NCBI GenBank assembly: GCA_032111745.1
Contig: JAULUH010000128.1
Span: 1-7,325 of the forward strand
Reading direction: 5' to 3'
Source: JAULUH01 sp032111745
GTDB lineage: Bacteria > Chloroflexota > Anaerolineae > JAAEKA01
DNA: 7,325 nucleotides
The position numbers and the translations under genes are program-made. The notes beneath the pieces were generated by a model that was given only the letters and a program-made list of their open reading frames with translations, was not told where the DNA came from and did not search any database. Shown one piece after another: positions 1 to 7,026 of the stretch (position 1 is its first letter; the number at the start of each line of letters is the position of its first letter).

Positions 1-1251
1 CTAGCACAGTGGGGGGTGCCGGGCAAGGCTGCGGCGGGCGCTCCAGGGCCAGAAGGGCCAGGCCCACGGCCAGGCCCCACACAGCCCACACGAGCCAGGC
101 CGGCCGCGTGTTCCAGGGCACGGCATCCACCAGGCCGTGGACGAGCACGCCGGCGAGGCTGGCGATGGCACCGCGTTGCAGCCAGAGCAGGTCGCGCTGT
201 TCGGCCAGGGCGGGTAGGCGGTGATGAGCAGCATGCTGATGAAGGCGATGAGGCCCGGCAGGCCCAGGTCGACGGCGACCTGGAGGGCCAGGTTGTGGGC
301 GTGGGGGATGGTGGTGTCGGGTCCCAGGAGGAAGTAGGGGTAGAGCAGAGGGATGACCCGGGGGAAGGTGCCCATGCCGATGCCGGTAAAGGCAAAGTCC
401 TGCACGGCGAAGAGGGCCCGGGACCAGACCTCGAAGCGGGCGTCTGAGCCACCCATGGCCTCAGACTGCAGGGCAAGGCCCAGGAGCGGCGCCAGGCGGC
501 CCTGCCAGGCCAGCAGGGCGGCGGCCAGAGCGGCGAGGGGCAGGGCCAGCCAGGCCAGGCGCCAGCGCAGGGCTACGAGCACGAAGAGGCTGGCGGCGAC
601 GGCCAGCAGGGCGCCGCGTGACTGGGAAAGGACCAGGATAGCCAGGACGGCGGCGGCGGTGATGGCGCCCAGGATGCGTCCGGGGCCGCGGGCGGCCAGG
701 GCGGCCAGGGCCAGGGGCCAGAGGCCGATCAGGATACCGGCCATGACGTTCTTGTTCACCGATTCCTGTATAGGCAGTGCCCTTTGCTGCAGCGCCTGCA
801 GGGTGGCGGGCACGGCAAAGAGGCGGTTGTCCCATTGCAGCCAGAAGAGGGAGAGCCCGGCCAGGGCGAGGGCGGCCAACAGCAGGCTGGCCCAGGCCCA
901 GCGGGCGCGGCCGTCGCTGCGTAGCCAGGTGACAATGGTCCAGAAGGCGATGGCCTGGGCGATGAACAGGCTGAGGGCGGTGCGGGTGAGCTCGGGCACG
1001 GCGGTGGCCCAGAGCGTGACCGGGATCATGGCGATCCAGATCAGCCAGGGGAGGGAGAGGGGGGTGCTGCGCAGCCAGATGCCGCTGCCGAGGCCGGCCC
1101 AGGCCCAGAGGAGGGCCAGCACGAGGAGGGCCGGCAGGAGGAAGCGGCCCTCGAACCAGGCGATGAGAAGCAGGAGCAGTCCCACCCACAGGGGGCGAAC
1201 GCGATCCAGCCAGGCTCCAGTGCGATGCAGGAGACTGGCTGGTGAGGGCAT
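1..1251 (-). CDS. O-antigen ligase/polymerase family membrane protein (Wzy_C type), 3' end outside the window, with an apparent frameshift
   Basis: This is a polytopic inner-membrane protein with roughly ten hydrophobic segments, of the family that ligates or polymerises O-antigen or exopolysaccharide units at the outer face of the membrane. Family signatures seen are SQSRGALL (about 209-216), ARFEVWSRAL (271-280), FTGIGMGTFPRVIP (288-301), the histidine pair in PHAHN (316-320) and DLGLPGL (328-334). After TAY (344-346) the open frame turns into low-complexity W/P/C/S-rich sequence and ends at a TAG at 1-3. The neighbouring frame instead continues with ALAEQRDLLWLQRG, then VHGLVDAVPWNTRP and another hydrophobic helix, as expected for the family, and stays open to the window edge. 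A one-base indel near 205-216 is therefore likely, either sequencing error or real. The ATG at 1251 has no clear Shine-Dalgarno. The gene begins 45 bp after the kinase-fusion stop, suggesting one operon. Ligase versus polymerase (Wzy) cannot be decided. Confidence 0.85.
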   Translation of the reverse strand: MPSPASLLHRTGAWLDRVRPLWVGLLLLLIAWFEGRFLLPALLVLALLWAWAGLGSGIWLRSTPLSLPWLIWIAMIPVTLWATAVPELTRTALSLFIAQAIAFWTIVTWLRSDGRARWAWASLLLAALALAGLSLFWLQWDNRLFAVPATLQALQQRALPIQESVNKNVMAGILIGLWPLALAALAARGPGRILGAITAAAVLAILVLSQSRGALLAVAASLFVLVALRWRLAWLALPLAALAAALLAWQGRLAPLLGLALQSEAMGGSDARFEVWSRALFAVQDFAFTGIGMGTFPRVIPLLYPYFLLGPDTTIPHAHNLALQVAVDLGLPGLIAFISMLLITAYPPWPNSATCSGCNAVPSPASPACSSTAWWMPCPGTRGRPGSCGLCGAWPWAWPFWPWSARRSLARHPPLC

Positions 1252-1296
1252 AGAGGGAGTGAGGGGCTTATTCAGCCGCGGCCGGTGGCCCCGGGC

Positions 1297-2970
1297 CTAC
1301 GACACCTGGCCGGTGGTCTTGGGTGAGCGGGTGCGGCGGAGGCGGCCATTGGCGGGCCGCTGGTCGCCGGTACCGTCGCCCTGGTCGTCGCCCGAGCTGT
1401 ACTGGCTGGCGACCTGGTACTCGTAGTAATAGCCGTCGCTGGCGCGCTCGGTGAGCCGGTTGAGCACGACGCCCAGGGGGCGGCCGCCGACGCTGTCCAG
1501 GCGTTCCATGGCGCGGGCCAGCATGTCGAAGCGGGTGACACCGGCGCTGACCACCAGGACGATGCCGTCGGCCTGGTTGGAGAGGATGGCGGCGTCGGTG
1601 ACGGCCAGCACGGGCGGGCTATCGATCAGGAGGAAGTCGTAGGTCTGTTCCAGCTGCTGCAGGAATTGGTGCATGCGCTCGGAGCCCAGCAGCTCGGCGG
1701 GGTTGGGCGGGATGGGGCCGGTGGTGAGGACGCTGAGGTTAGCCTGGCCGGTGTCCTGGATGCACCAGTCCACCGGCTGGTCGATCTGGAACAGGGCTGT
1801 GGTGAGGCCGACGCCGTTGGGCAGCTGGAACAGCTTATGCAGGGTAGGGCGGCGCAGGTCGGCGTCGATGAGCAGAACGCGGTTGCCGGCCTGGGCTATG
1901 ACGATGCCGAGGTTAGCGACGGTGGTGCTCTTGCCCTCGCCCGGCCCCGGGCTGGAAATCAGCAGAGAGCGCAGGGGCTTGTCCAGCGAGGTGAACTGCA
2001 GGTTGGTACGCAGGACGCGGTAGGCCTCGGCCTGGGGGGAACGGGGATCGGTGGCGGCGATCATGCGCCGTTGGGGGGTGGTGCCGTTGAGGGCCATGAC
2101 GCCGGCCAGGGTGGGCAGGGTGGAGACGTCGCGCACGTCCTCGGGGGTCTTGACCGTATCGTCGAGGTATTCGATGAGCAGGGCGGCGCCCACGGCCAGC
2201 ATGGCGCCGACCAGGGCGGCCAGCAGGCCGTTGAGCAAGGGCCGGGGCCGGACCGGGTCCTCCGGGACCTGGGCGGGGGTAGCCAGGACGATGTTGTCGG
2301 AGGTCTGGACCTCGGAGAGGCGCAGCTCCTCCAGGCTGCTGAGCAGGGAGGAATAGCTGGCCTCGTAGCGGCGCAGGGTACTTTGCAGCCGGCCGAGCGC
2401 GGCCTTGGCCTCGGCGGTCTCCGCATCGCCTAGCCGGTCGATGGCCTCCTGGGTGGCGACCATGTCGGCCTCGACGGCGGCCAGCTCAGCCTGGAGCTCG
2501 CCGCGGGTGACGTCGTAGCGCTCGCGTTGGCGCTGCAGGTTGGTCTCCCGGAAGACGTCGGGCAGGGTGTTGGCGATGCGGGCGGCCAGATCGGGGCTGC
2601 TGGCCTCGACGCGCAGCTCGATCAGCTGGGTATCGCGGATGGGATCGACGGTCAGGGCGATCTGGTAGGCATCGGCAATGGTCTCGAAGTCCTGGTCGAA
2701 GCCCAGCTGTCTGGCGGTGAGCTCCACCACGGGCCAGTCCTGCAGGAGCTCGGCGTAGGTGCGGGCGACGCGCTCCGAGGTGAGGATGTCGGCATATTCG
2801 GTGCCGCGCACGGGGGAGCGGGCCTGGTTGATCAGGATAGTGGAGGTGGCCTCGTAGATGGGCGTCTGCTGGCGGCTGAACAGGTAGGCGGCTGTCCCGG
2901 CGATGACCGTGCACAGCACGATCAGCCAGAGCCATTTGCGGAGGAGGTTGATGTAATGTCGGAGTTCCAT
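1297..2970 (-). CDS. Polysaccharide co-polymerase (Wzz domain) fused to a BY-type tyrosine kinase (CpsD/CapB family)
   Basis: The 557-residue protein couples a chain-length regulator to an autophosphorylating tyrosine kinase that controls polysaccharide polymerisation and export at the inner membrane. An N-terminal Wzz domain starts MELRHYINLLRKW, followed by a first membrane helix (about 15-31). The external region is rich in coiled-coil-like segments (about 140-220). A proline-rich stretch (PEDPVRPRP, 236-244) precedes the second helix (about 247-267). The cytoplasmic kinase has Walker A GPGEGKST with Lys347, Walker A' VLLIDADLRRP (365-375) and Walker B FLLIDSPP (446-453). The tail carries a tyrosine cluster (Y514, Y515, Y516, Y518, Y524), the usual autophosphorylation region. 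The ATG at 2970 follows AAGGGA by 6 nt. All expected elements are present, so it looks intact. It lies between the epimerase (67 bp upstream) and the ligase-like gene (45 bp downstream). It resembles Wzc-like and CpsCD-like proteins, but the exact polymer is unknown. Confidence 0.93.
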   Translation of the reverse strand: MELRHYINLLRKWLWLIVLCTVIAGTAAYLFSRQQTPIYEATSTILINQARSPVRGTEYADILTSERVARTYAELLQDWPVVELTARQLGFDQDFETIADAYQIALTVDPIRDTQLIELRVEASSPDLAARIANTLPDVFRETNLQRQRERYDVTRGELQAELAAVEADMVATQEAIDRLGDAETAEAKAALGRLQSTLRRYEASYSSLLSSLEELRLSEVQTSDNIVLATPAQVPEDPVRPRPLLNGLLAALVGAMLAVGAALLIEYLDDTVKTPEDVRDVSTLPTLAGVMALNGTTPQRRMIAATDPRSPQAEAYRVLRTNLQFTSLDKPLRSLLISSPGPGEGKSTTVANLGIVIAQAGNRVLLIDADLRRPTLHKLFQLPNGVGLTTALFQIDQPVDWCIQDTGQANLSVLTTGPIPPNPAELLGSERMHQFLQQLEQTYDFLLIDSPPVLAVTDAAILSNQADGIVLVVSAGVTRFDMLARAMERLDSVGGRPLGVVLNRLTERASDGYYYEYQVASQYSSGDDQGDGTGDQRPANGRLRRTRSPKTTGQVS

Positions 2971-2976
2971 AACACG

Positions 2977-2982
2977 TCCCTT
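2977..2982 (-). promoter_or_regulatory. Ribosome binding site of the Wzz-kinase gene
   Basis: AAGGGA on the minus strand lies 6 nt before the ATG at 2970 and supports that start. The rest of the 67-bp spacer to the epimerase stop shows only short inverted repeats (such as GGGTC with GACCC) and no T-run terminator, so read-through from the epimerase gene is likely. Confidence 0.6.
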
Positions 2983-3037
2983 GGCGGCCGCTTCCCTGGG
3001 CAGGGTAGGGTCTGGCGAGCGGACCCGGCCGGTGCAA

Positions 3038-4018
3038 TCAGGCTACGCTTACCCTGTGCTTCCCATTATCTACAAAAAGGCTATGTTGCCAAGCCAGCTG
3101 CGCGGCCAGTCCATCGACCAGGGAGACCTGGGGGACCCAGCCCAGCTCCTGGTGGGCGCGGATGGTGGCGGCGGCGGTATGGCGGGCGTCGCCCAGCTGG
3201 CGCTGGTGGTATTGGATGTGCGCGGTGCGGCCCGAGAGCTGCTCCAGGTGGGCCAGCACCTGGTTGACCGAGGCCTGGGTGCCGCCGCCGATGTTGAAGA
3301 CCTGGCCGCCGGCGCCGTGACGGGCGGCCAGCAGGTTGGCCTGGACGACGTTGGCGACGAAGGTGAAGTCGCGGGTCTGATGGCCATCGCCGTAGACGGT
3401 GATGGGTGCGCCGGAGAGCAGGGCGGCAATGAAGCGGTGGAAGGCCATGTCGGGCCGTTGGCGGGGGCCGTAGACGGTAAAATAGCGGAGGCTGACCGCA
3501 GGGACGCCGGCCGTGCGCCAGTAGAGCCAGCACAGGTGTTCCCCGGCCAGCTTGGTGACGCCGTAGGGTGAGATGGGCCGCGGGATGGTGTCCTCAGGGG
3601 TAGGGAGGCTCTCGGCGTCGCCGTAGATGGAGGAGGAGGAGGCGTATACCAGCCGCTCGACGGGCACGGCGCGACAGGCCTCGAGGAGGCGTTGGGTGGC
3701 GAGGACGTTGTGCTGGCTGTAGATCTCGAAGGTGGTGCCCCAGCTGGCCCGCACGCCGGGCTGGGCCGCGGCGTGGAAGACCAGGCGCACGGCGTGCGCC
3801 TGGAGGAGGCGCGGCAGGTCGAGGGCGAGCAGGTCGCCTTCGACGAAGGTGAAGCCTGGTTGGCGCAGCAGCGAGGCCAGGTTGCGCTGCTTGACCTCCC
3901 GCGGGTAGTAGTCGGTGAAGCAGTCGACCCCGACGACGGTATGTCCCTCCGCGAGCAGGCGCTCCGCCAGGTGCGAGCCGATGAAGCCGGCTGTACCGGT
4001 GACGAGAGAGGTAGGCAT
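3038..4018 (-). CDS. NAD-dependent nucleotide-sugar epimerase/dehydratase (extended SDR, GalE / UDP-glucuronate 4-epimerase-like)
   Basis: The 326-residue protein is an extended short-chain dehydrogenase that most likely epimerises a UDP-sugar in the cytoplasm to supply precursor for the polysaccharide made by the following genes. The N-terminal Rossmann motif is TGTAGFIGSHL (7-17, TGxxGxxG). DCFTDYYPRE (32-41) resembles UDP-glucuronate epimerase relatives. AAAQPGVR lies at 83-90, the catalytic serine region is ASSSSIYG (126-133), and the YxxxK pair is Y152/K156 in SPYGVTKLAGE. RYFTVYGPRQRPDMA (178-192) and GDGHQTRDFTFV (210-221) are typical substrate-domain motifs. Length is normal for the family. 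I chose the ATG at 4018 because the Rossmann motif starts six residues later. The open frame runs upstream to 4348 only through the tandem repeat and is not coding. No Shine-Dalgarno precedes this ATG. The exact sugar is not determined. Confidence 0.92.
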   Translation of the reverse strand: MPTSLVTGTAGFIGSHLAERLLAEGHTVVGVDCFTDYYPREVKQRNLASLLRQPGFTFVEGDLLALDLPRLLQAHAVRLVFHAAAQPGVRASWGTTFEIYSQHNVLATQRLLEACRAVPVERLVYASSSSIYGDAESLPTPEDTIPRPISPYGVTKLAGEHLCWLYWRTAGVPAVSLRYFTVYGPRQRPDMAFHRFIAALLSGAPITVYGDGHQTRDFTFVANVVQANLLAARHGAGGQVFNIGGGTQASVNQVLAHLEQLSGRTAHIQYHQRQLGDARHTAAATIRAHQELGWVPQVSLVDGLAAQLAWQHSLFVDNGKHRVSVA

Positions 4019-4024
4019 GGGGGT

Positions 4025-4030
4025 ATTGTA
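4025..4030 (-). promoter_or_regulatory. Candidate -10 box of the polysaccharide operon (possibly leaderless)
   Basis: On the minus strand TACAAT (5 of 6 matches to TATAAT) is followed by ACCCCC and then the epimerase ATG. Transcription from such a box would begin at or next to the start codon, which fits the absence of a Shine-Dalgarno there. About 17 nt upstream is TGGCTG, a poor -35 match. This is an inference from sequence only. Confidence 0.4.
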
Positions 4031-4100
4031 GCACAGCACCGGCTGAGCAGCCAGTTTGGGGTGGTGGGGGAGGGTGAGAGGAAACAGGGACGGACACGGA

Positions 4101-4390
4101 CGGACACGGACTCCAGAGGTGAACCGCAAAGGCGCAGAGAGCGCAAAGGGGGAACAGGGCCGGAGGAGTCCAGAGGGGAACCGCAGACGGACGAACACAG
4201 ACGGACACGGACTCCAGAGGTGAACCGCAAAGGCGCAGAGAGCGCAAAGGGGGGACAGGGCCGGAGGAGTCCAGAGGGGAACCGCAGACGGACGAACACA
4301 GACGGACACGGACTCCAGAGGTGAACCGCAAAGGCGCAGAGAGCGCAAAGGGGGGACAGGGCCGGAGGAGTCCAGAGGGGAAGCGCAGAG
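4101..4390. repeat. 101-bp tandem repeat, about 2.9 copies
   Basis: Copies begin at 4101, 4202 and 4303, each opening with CGGACACGGACTCCAGAGG. The first two are complete. The third follows the unit to about 4389 and then diverges in the GA-rich flank. Copies are nearly identical: copy 1 has GGGGGAACAGG near 4147-4157 where the others have GGGGGGACAGG. Inside each unit a module TCCAGAGGKGAACCGCA occurs twice (for example at 4112 and 4169), giving alternating 57- and 44-bp steps. The plus strand of one unit has only three T. There are no unique spacers, so this is not a CRISPR array. The motifs GAACCGCAAAGGCGCAGAG and ACGGACACGG resemble dispersed intergenic repeats that I recall from Chloroflexota and Planctomycetes genomes, of unknown function. 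Confidence 0.95.
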
Positions 4391-4444
4391 GTGGAGAGAG
4401 TGCAGGGGAGAAGCAGGAGCAGGGGAGCCGGGGCAGGGTGGGCT

Positions 4445-5135
4445 TCACTCCAGGCGCAGGCGGTAGCCAACGCCCGGTTCGGCGACGATGTATGTAGGAC
4501 GAGAGGGGTCGGGCTCGATCTTGCGCCGCAGGTTGCTGATGTTCACCCGCAGCAGGTGCGCCTCGCTCTCATAGCCCATGCCCCACACCTGCCGCAGCAG
4601 CACGCGGTGCGTCAGCACCTTGCCCGCGTGGGCCACGAAGGCCCGCAACAGGTCGTATTCGGTCGGCGTGAGTTGAACTTCCTGTTCTTCAACCGTGACC
4701 AGGCGCCGCGCCAGGTCCAGCACCGGCCGGCCAGTCGTGAACACCGGTTCGTCTGCCGGCGTCGCCGCCCGCCTCAGCACCACCCGCATGCGCGCCGGCA
4801 GCTCCCCGATGCCAAACGGCTTCACGAGGTAGTCGTCGGCTCCCGCATCCAGCGCGGCGATCTTGGACGCCTCCTGGTCGCGCACAGAGAAATATGACGA
4901 TGGGCAGCTGCGTCCATTCGCGCAGGCGCTGTGTCACCTCGACCCCGTCCATATCGGGCAGGCCCAGGTCCAGGATCACCGGGTCGGGCCGCGCGTCGAT
5001 CACCGCCGCCAGCGCTTCCGCGCCATCCGTGGCCTCGAAGACCGCCTAGCCGTGGCCGGTCAGCGCTGGGTCCAGGTAGCGCCGGATGGGCCGCTCGTCG
5101 TCTACCACCAGCACGCGCACCCTGGCCTCACTCAT
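4445..5135 (-). pseudogene. kdpE: Broken response regulator KdpE (in-frame stop plus frameshift)
   Basis: An OmpR-family response regulator that would activate kdp transcription when phosphorylated by KdpD. Reading from the ATG at 5135 gives MSEARVRVLVVDDERPIRRY and then LDPALTGHG, followed by a TAG at codon 30 (5046-5048), where a Tyr codon (TAC or TAT) is expected. The same frame resumes with AVFEATDGAEALAAVIDARP, the phospho-acceptor Asp56 in VILDLGLPDMDG, and continues to LPIVIF (77-82). Near 4885-4892 one extra base shifts the frame. The remainder (SVRDQEASK, GADDYLVKPFG and a complete winged-helix DNA-binding domain ending GVGYRLRLE) is in the other frame to the stop at 4445-4447. Length would be about 229 residues, normal for KdpE. 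The start overlaps the kdpD stop by 8 nt (ATGAGTGA), the usual translational coupling. Restart at the GTG at 4885 could give only the C-terminal part. Confidence 0.9.
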
Positions 5136-6231
5136 GTCCCACCTCTCCTCTCTGCGGCAGGGCGATGACGAAGCTGGTGCCGCCTCCCGGCCGGTTCTGC
5201 GCCCGGATCGTGCCCCTGTGCGCCTCGACGATTCCCCGGCAAATGGACAGGCCCAGCCCTATGCCGCCGGAGCCCTGGGAGCGCTGCACCAGATAGAAGC
5301 GATCGAAGATGTGCTCCAGGTCTTCCGCCGGGATGCCGGGCCCCCGATCGGAAACTTCCACCTCGGCCATCGGCCCCGCCGCTCTTAACACCACGTCGAT
5401 CGGCTGATCAGGAGGGGAGTACCTCAGGGCATTGTCTACCAGGTTGACCAGCACCTGCACCATGGGCACAGAATCCAGTGGAACCAGTGGTATCTCCGGC
5501 GGCACGACCACTTGCACTTCGCGCTCCTGGAGGCGCCCGCCAACCTGCTGCAGCGCAGCCCCGATGACGTCCTGCAGGTCGCTGGGCTCGCGGCGAATGG
5601 TCAGCGCGCCCGCCTCCAGCCGCGTCAAGTCCAGCAGGTTGCCGACCAGGCGGTTCAGGCGGTTGGCCTCCCCATAGGCGTTCTCGGCCAGGCACCGGGC
5701 CGCCCGGATGAGCCTCCCGCTGAGCGGGCTGGGACTGACGCACACCAGCAACCGTTCCGCGGCCGGCCAGGGCCCGGGGATGGCTCGCGTCTGCATGTAG
5801 CTGCGCATCTGGTCGTCGACCCGCTCGGCCGTGCGCCGCAGGGGGATCTCACGCAGCGCCGTGAGGTTACCCAGGCGGAAGAACTTCTCCATGGCCCGGC
5901 TGGCCTGCGCCGGGATGTACACCCTGCCCTCTCTCAACCGCTGGACCAGCTCCGCCGGTGGCAGGTCCACCAGGCGAATCTCGGTTGCCTCGTCCAGGAC
6001 GCTATCCGGGATGGTCTCCCGCACCACGACCCCCGTGATCTGGGCCACGATGTCGTTCAGGCTGTCGAGGTGCTGGATGTTAAGCGTCGTGTAGACGTCG
6101 ATGCCCGCAGCCAGGAGCTCCTCCACATCCTGGTGGCGCTTGGGATGCCGCGCGCCAGGGGCGTTGGTATGGGCCAGCTCATCCACCAGCACCAGCTGGG
6201 GCCACCGCGCCAGCACGGCGTCGAGGTCCAT
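5128..6231 (-). pseudogene. kdpD: Truncated sensor kinase KdpD with 5' loss and large internal deletion
   Basis: KdpD senses potassium limitation and phosphorylates KdpE. This remnant (367 residues from the first ATG, against about 900 normally) keeps part of the N-terminal KdpD domain: MDLDAVLAR, Walker B-like LVLVDELAHTN (13-23), RHPKRHQDVEELL (28-40), LRRTAERVDDQMR (131-143) and LLVCVSPSPLSGRLIRAAR (161-179). At about residues 181-186 it jumps directly to EANRLNRLVGNLLDLTRLEAGAL, the end of the dimerisation helices. The universal-stress-like part, the membrane helices, the GAF-like region and the H-box histidine are missing. The ATPase domain is complete: N-box NLVDNALRYSPP (263-274), DRGPGIP (295-301), FDRFY (309-313) and GIGLGLSI (323-330). 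The first ~100 residues with the Walker A (GxxPGxGKT in the family) are lost at the junction with kdpB near 6236-6242. It cannot autophosphorylate as it stands. Confidence 0.9.
5141..5150 (-). promoter_or_regulatory. Ribosome binding site of kdpE
   Basis: GAGGAGAGGT on the minus strand lies 5 nt before the kdpE ATG at 5135, with AGGAG 9 nt away. It sits inside the last codons of kdpD and supports the chosen kdpE start. It contrasts with the epimerase start, which has no such site. Confidence 0.65.
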
Positions 6232-6236
6232 CTCGC

Positions 6237-7013
6237 TCAGGACAGCAGCAACACGTCCACGTCCCCGGCGGCTTCCACGGTCCGCCCCGAAAGCGCGATG
6301 ACGTTACGGCGGATCAGCCGGTCCATGCCGGCGATGCCGATGGCCGACAGCAAGCCGCCGATAGTAGTCGGGAGCAGGCAGACCAGCAGCGCGATCAGCA
6401 CGGTCAGGGCGATGGGCGAACCCCGGCCTGAGGCCTGCACGCTGAACAACGAGTAGGGCAACAGGGTCGCGCAGACCGCCAGGATAATGATCGTGAAGCC
6501 GGCCAGCAGGATGTTGAGCGCGCTCTCGCCGGTGACCGCGCTTTCGTCCACCGACGCGATGCCCTCGATCACCTCGCCGTCGGCTGCGATCACGTCGCCT
6601 GGCTCGACCAGGAAGGCGTCACCCTTGCGCAGAGCGGTGGAAGGCGTTAACTCGAAGGCGGCGCCGTAGCGAGGCTCGCGCAGCCGCTTGGCCTGGGTGG
6701 TCTGGCGCGTGCGGCGCAGGGCCTCAGCCTGAGCCTTGCCGCGGCCTTCGGCCAGGGCCTCCGCGAAGTTGGCAAACAGCACCGTGAACCACAGCCAGAA
6801 CGCCACCATGCCGATGAAGGTGGCGGATGCTTCGCCCTGGCCAAGGACGGCCTGCACCCAAAGCAGGGTGGCGAGCACGCTGCCGACCTCTACGACGAAC
6901 ATCACAGGGTTACGCACCATCTGCCGCGGGTCCAGCTTGCGAAACGCGTCGGTGATGGCGCGGCGCAACATGGCACTACGAGATTGCATGGTTGGTGTGG
7001 CGTGAGAGCTCAT
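6237..7013 (-). pseudogene. kdpB: Truncated KdpB, catalytic subunit of the K+-transporting ATPase, with internal deletion
   Basis: KdpB is the P-type ATPase subunit (about 680 residues) that drives KdpA. Here 258 residues remain. The N-terminal part is good: LDPRQMVRNPVMFVVEVGS (27-45), FWLWFTVLFANFAEALAEGR (72-91), RLREPRYGAAF (110-120) and the actuator motif SVDESAVTGESA (154-165). Right after Ala165 the sequence jumps to LNILLAGFTIII, omitting about 57 residues of the family (the stretch from PVIRESGG to KTPNEI in E. coli), in frame. It continues with CLLPTTIGGLLSAIG (212-226), the membrane ion site, and GRTVEAAGDVDVLLL, then ends with Ser and TGA instead of DKTGT. The phosphorylation, nucleotide-binding and later membrane domains are absent. 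The ATG at 7013 lies 13 nt after the kdpA stop, with AGGA just before it. Activity is not possible from this gene as read. Confidence 0.93.
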
Positions 7014-7026
7014 AGATCCTGTCCGT

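Larger units (their letters stand above)
4019..4444. other. Gene-free spacer between the kdp remnant and the polysaccharide operon
   Basis: These 426 bases hold the tandem repeat (about 4101-4390), a short unique stretch next to the epimerase with the candidate -10 box, a partial extra CGGACACGGA at 4091-4100, and a GA-rich unique stretch from about 4391. Open frames across it are by-products of the T-poor repeat and change frame from copy to copy. I see no convincing hairpin plus T-run terminator after kdpE. Confidence 0.8.

Noticed and set aside
353..1426. Plus-strand open frame of 357 codons
   Set aside because: It lies antisense to the O-antigen-ligase-like gene and the kinase fusion, is arginine/alanine-rich and low complexity, and is typical of the shadow frame of GC-rich genes.
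1666..2433. Plus-strand open frame opposite the kinase fusion
   Set aside because: It is a glycine-rich shadow frame, and the opposite strand encodes clear Walker motifs and Wzz features.
4039..4054. Small hairpin GGCTGAGCAGCC as a terminator
   Set aside because: The stem is only four pairs with no T-run on either strand.
4101..4390. CRISPR-like array
   Set aside because: Units are contiguous and identical throughout, with no unique spacers, and are too long.
4019..4470. Long minus-strand open frames across the tandem repeat, including an upstream extension of the epimerase to 4348
   Set aside because: The T-poor repeat lacks stop codons on its complement, and the 101-bp period shifts frame at each copy. 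The same peptide pieces recur in all frames. The epimerase Rossmann motif starts just after the ATG at 4018.
5128..6231. Reading the short KdpD as a novel soluble ATPase or sensor
   Set aside because: It joins two distant KdpD segments at a sharp point, lacks Walker A and the H-box, and is surrounded by other broken kdp genes. A deletion remnant is the simpler explanation.
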